A stretch of DNA of 64,000 bases from an uncultured Geobacter sp. (GTDB lineage Bacteria; Desulfobacterota; Desulfuromonadia; Geobacterales; Geobacteraceae). The stretch lies in assembly GCA_903915655.1 (NCBI GenBank), contig CAIWTU010000051.1:1-64000 (forward strand), read 5' to 3'. Below are positions 62,095-64,000 of this stretch, piece after piece. The notes beneath the pieces were generated by a model. It had not been told where the DNA came from. It saw only the letters and a program-made list of their open reading frames with translations, and searched no databases. Within the stretch, counting starts at the first letter, position 1; the number at the start of each line of letters is the position of its first letter. The translations under genes were made by a program, and so were the position numbers.

Positions 62095-64000
62095 ATGACC
62101 AAAAGGGATGACCGAACCGGACAGGGATCCGAACTCCGCCGGCGAGCCGAAGAGGTTGTACTGGAGAATGCTGCCCGGTCGCCGGGAAAGCAAGCACCCC
62201 TTTTGCCCGAAGAGATGCGGGAGGCCCTCCACGATCTACAGGTCCATCAAATCGAACTGAAGATGCAGAATCTGGAACTGCTCCGAAGTCATGTAGAGCT
62301 GGATGCCGCACGGGCGCGCTATTTTGATTTATACGACCTCGCCCCGGTCGGGTATCTCACCCTCAGCGAAGAGGGGGTGATACTGGAGGCAAACCATGCA
62401 GCAGCTACTCTCTTGGGGGTGGCAAGGGGGACGCTGGTCTGGCAGCTGTTCAACCGGTTTGTTTTCAAAGAGGACCAGGACAGCTACTACCTGTACGGCA
62501 AGCAGCACTTCAAGAGTGATACAGAGCTTCGGGAGGAGCCTGTAGAGGGGGGCGCCACGTTTCGCCAGAGCTCCGGCGGGGAGTCAGCTCAACTACCGGG
62601 GTGCGAACTGCGGATGGTGAAAAAAGATGGTACGCCCTTCTGGGTGCATCTAGCGGCCACCGCTACGCAGGGCAAGGATGGGACGCCCGAGTACCGCGTT
62701 GTGTTGACCGATATCAACAAGCGCAAGGAAGAGGATGTTGAGTCTCTGCGGGAAAACGAAGCCCGTTTCAACCAGCTGGCCGATCAGAGCGGCATCTTCA
62801 TCTGGGAGGTGGATGCTAGGGGGCTCTTCACATATGTCAGCCCTACCTCCGAAGCCGTTCTGGGCTACCGCCCGGACGAACTGATAGGTCGCCCCTTCCA
62901 CGACCTGCATCCCGAATCGGGACGAGAGGCGCTCAAACAAGCTGCTTTCTTTAACATCAAACTGGGCGAACCGTTTCAAAATTACAGAAACAGCGCAGTT
63001 TCCAAAGATGGCCGACTCGTATGGCTGTCCACCAATGGCCTTCCGCTCCTGGATGCTGACGGAACCGTGACAGGCTACAGAGGGAGCGACACAGACATAA
63101 CGGTACTTAAGCGGGCCGAGGAGGCTAAGGCCGCCCTCGAAGCGCAGTTACTGCAGGCACAGAAGATGGAATCGGTAGGCCATTTGGCTGGCGGGGTGGC
63201 CCACGACTTCAACAACATGCTTAGTGTAATCACAAATTACGCAGCGTTGGCCGTCATGAAGTTGGAAGTAGGCGATTCAGCGCCGTCTATCGTTAGCTGT
63301 CTTACGGAAATCCGCCAGGCGGCCGAGCACTCCGGTGACATCACACGGCAGCTGCTCGCCTTTGCCCGCAAGCAGATTGTCACCCCCGTACTGCTTGATC
63401 TGGGTGATGCTGTCGGGGGGATGCTCAAGATGCTGCAACGGCTCATCGGCGAGGAGATAGACATCAGCTGGCAGACGGAGGGGGGGCTCTGGACAGTCAA
63501 GGTTGATCCAGGCCAGATCGACCAGATCGTTGACAACCTCTGCGTCAACGCGCGGGACGCTATTTCCGTAGTCGGCAGGATTACTATAGAAACGGGGAAC
63601 ATTGTCCTGGAAGAGGTCTACTGTGCCGCTCACGTTGGGGCTGTTCCCGGGGAGTACGTGCGGCTCGCAGTGAGCGACACCGGCTGTGGCATGGAGAAAG
63701 AAATCCTGAGGCAAATCTTCGAACCGTTCTTCACGACCAAAGGTATCGGCAGGGGAACCGGCCTCGGTCTCGCCACGGTCTACGGCATCGTCAAACAGAA
63801 CAACGGCTTTTTAGAGGTCCGGAGCGAGCCGGGTCAGGGGACGACGTTCACTATCTATTTCCCCCGGCATGCGGTCGAAACCGGGGAAAAGCGGCATGAA
63901 GTTCGCGACTTGCCCGTACGTGGGCATGAAACCATCCTGTTGGTGGAGGACGAGCCGGCGATCCTGAAAAGCACTGCGATAATACTCGAAATGCAGGGGT
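62095..64000 (+). CDS. PAS-containing hybrid histidine kinase, 3' end outside the window
   Basis: The reading frame from ATG at 62095 (site GAAGGAGG) runs off the right edge; 635 codons are visible. Order: a charged N-terminal coil (~20-75), PAS domain at ~75-220 ([18 protein letters not shown] then [14 protein letters not shown]), a second PAS at ~225-345 ([20 protein letters not shown]), then HisKA with H370 in [15 protein letters not shown], and the ATPase with N-box [12 protein letters not shown]1 [11 protein letters not shown] box [11 protein letters not shown] and G2 [14 protein letters not shown] receiver domain begins near codon 615 ([12 protein letters not shown]) but is cut off. No membrane segment is seen, so it likely senses a cytoplasmic or redox signal. 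Confidence 0.93.
   Translation, partial: MTKRDDRTGQGSELRRRAEEVVLENAARSPGKQAPLLPEEMREALHDLQVHQIELKMQNLELLRSHVELDAARARYFDLYDLAPVGYLTLSEEGVILEANHAAATLLGVARGTLVWQLFNRFVFKEDQDSYYLYGKQHFKSDTELREEPVEGGATFRQSSGGESAQLPGCELRMVKKDGTPFWVHLAATATQGKDGTPEYRVVLTDINKRKEEDVESLRENEARFNQLADQSGIFIWEVDARGLFTYVSPTSEAVLGYRPDELIGRPFHDLHPESGREALKQAAFFNIKLGEPFQNYRNSAVSKDGRLVWLSTNGLPLLDADGTVTGYRGSDTDITVLKRAEEAKAALEAQLLQAQKMESVGHLAGGVAHDFNNMLSVITNYAALAVMKLEVGDSAPSIVSCLTEIRQAAEHSGDITRQLLAFARKQIVTPVLLDLGDAVGGMLKMLQRLIGEEIDISWQTEGGLWTVKVDPGQIDQIVDNLCVNARDAISVVGRITIETGNIVLEEVYCAAHVGAVPGEYVRLAVSDTGCGMEKEILRQIFEPFFTTKGIGRGTGLGLATVYGIVKQNNGFLEVRSEPGQGTTFTIYFPRHAVETGEKRHEVRDLPVRGHETILLVEDEPAILKSTAIILEMQG

Noticed and set aside
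1-64000. CRISPR arrays, prophage genes, toxin-antitoxin or restriction systems
   Set aside because: No regularly spaced repeats and no such protein families were seen anywhere in the window.

Overview
The window looks like chromosome of a deltaproteobacterium of the Geobacter group (Desulfuromonadia/Geobacteraceae). This is inferred from the gene set: many sigma-54 activators and receiver proteins, a single-chain pyruvate carboxylase, a compact sulfite reductase beside a radical SAM/SPASM protein, yebC-ruvC-ruvA-ruvB followed by a small DnaA-like protein, and RodZ/PilF-like genes. No rRNA or tRNA gene and no CRISPR array was found, so the assignment rests on gene content alone.

Layout. 1-9.6 kb is accessory: a beta-propeller-like protein at the left edge, an AT-rich acetoacetate decarboxylase, a GC-rich truncated metallophosphoesterase, two lipoproteins (one of 24 residues) before a MacB/LolCDE-type ABC pair, a DUF4410-type lipoprotein and an OmpR-type response regulator. 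9.6-20.4 kb is mostly housekeeping: acyl-CoA synthetase, M24 peptidase, AMMECR1 protein, a small Ala/Pro lipoprotein, ndk, rlmN, mtnP, a PfkB kinase, a TPR lipoprotein, a RodZ-like protein, a lone receiver and a universal stress protein. 20.4-32 kb holds a first copy of a small inverted-repeat element, a receiver-histidine kinase, another receiver, an FAD dehydrogenase, an OB/HD phosphohydrolase, a metallo-beta-lactamase-fold hydrolase, coaBC, a zinc-dependent phospholipase C-like protein, a family 4 uracil-DNA glycosylase, an NtrC-type regulator and a parvulin. 32-43.5 kb holds pyc, an NlpC/P60 protein, a second copy of the element, a cysteine synthase, the sulfite reductase-radical SAM pair, a cation exchanger and an aminotransferase. 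43.5-49.2 kb is the yebC-ruvCAB-DnaA-like block, ending with a nucleobase permease carrying an unusual C-terminal domain.

49.2-52.6 kb is a scarred region: a thermonuclease with an unclear start, direct repeats, an IS110-type transposase remnant and a gene split by an in-frame TAG. From 52.7 kb a tandem-GAF sigma-54 activator diverges from a glycine-zipper protein and a complete RND efflux set (adaptor, pump, outer-membrane channel). A PAS hybrid histidine kinase runs off the right edge.

Functional themes are signalling, envelope transport, and DNA repair or replication control. Two copies of a ~130-bp element with terminal inverted repeats and target duplications, and several decayed genes, show past mobile-element activity. 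I saw no clear defence system. The least ordinary features are the permease-ATPase-like fusion, the sulfite reductase-radical SAM pair, the TAG-split gene and the small element.
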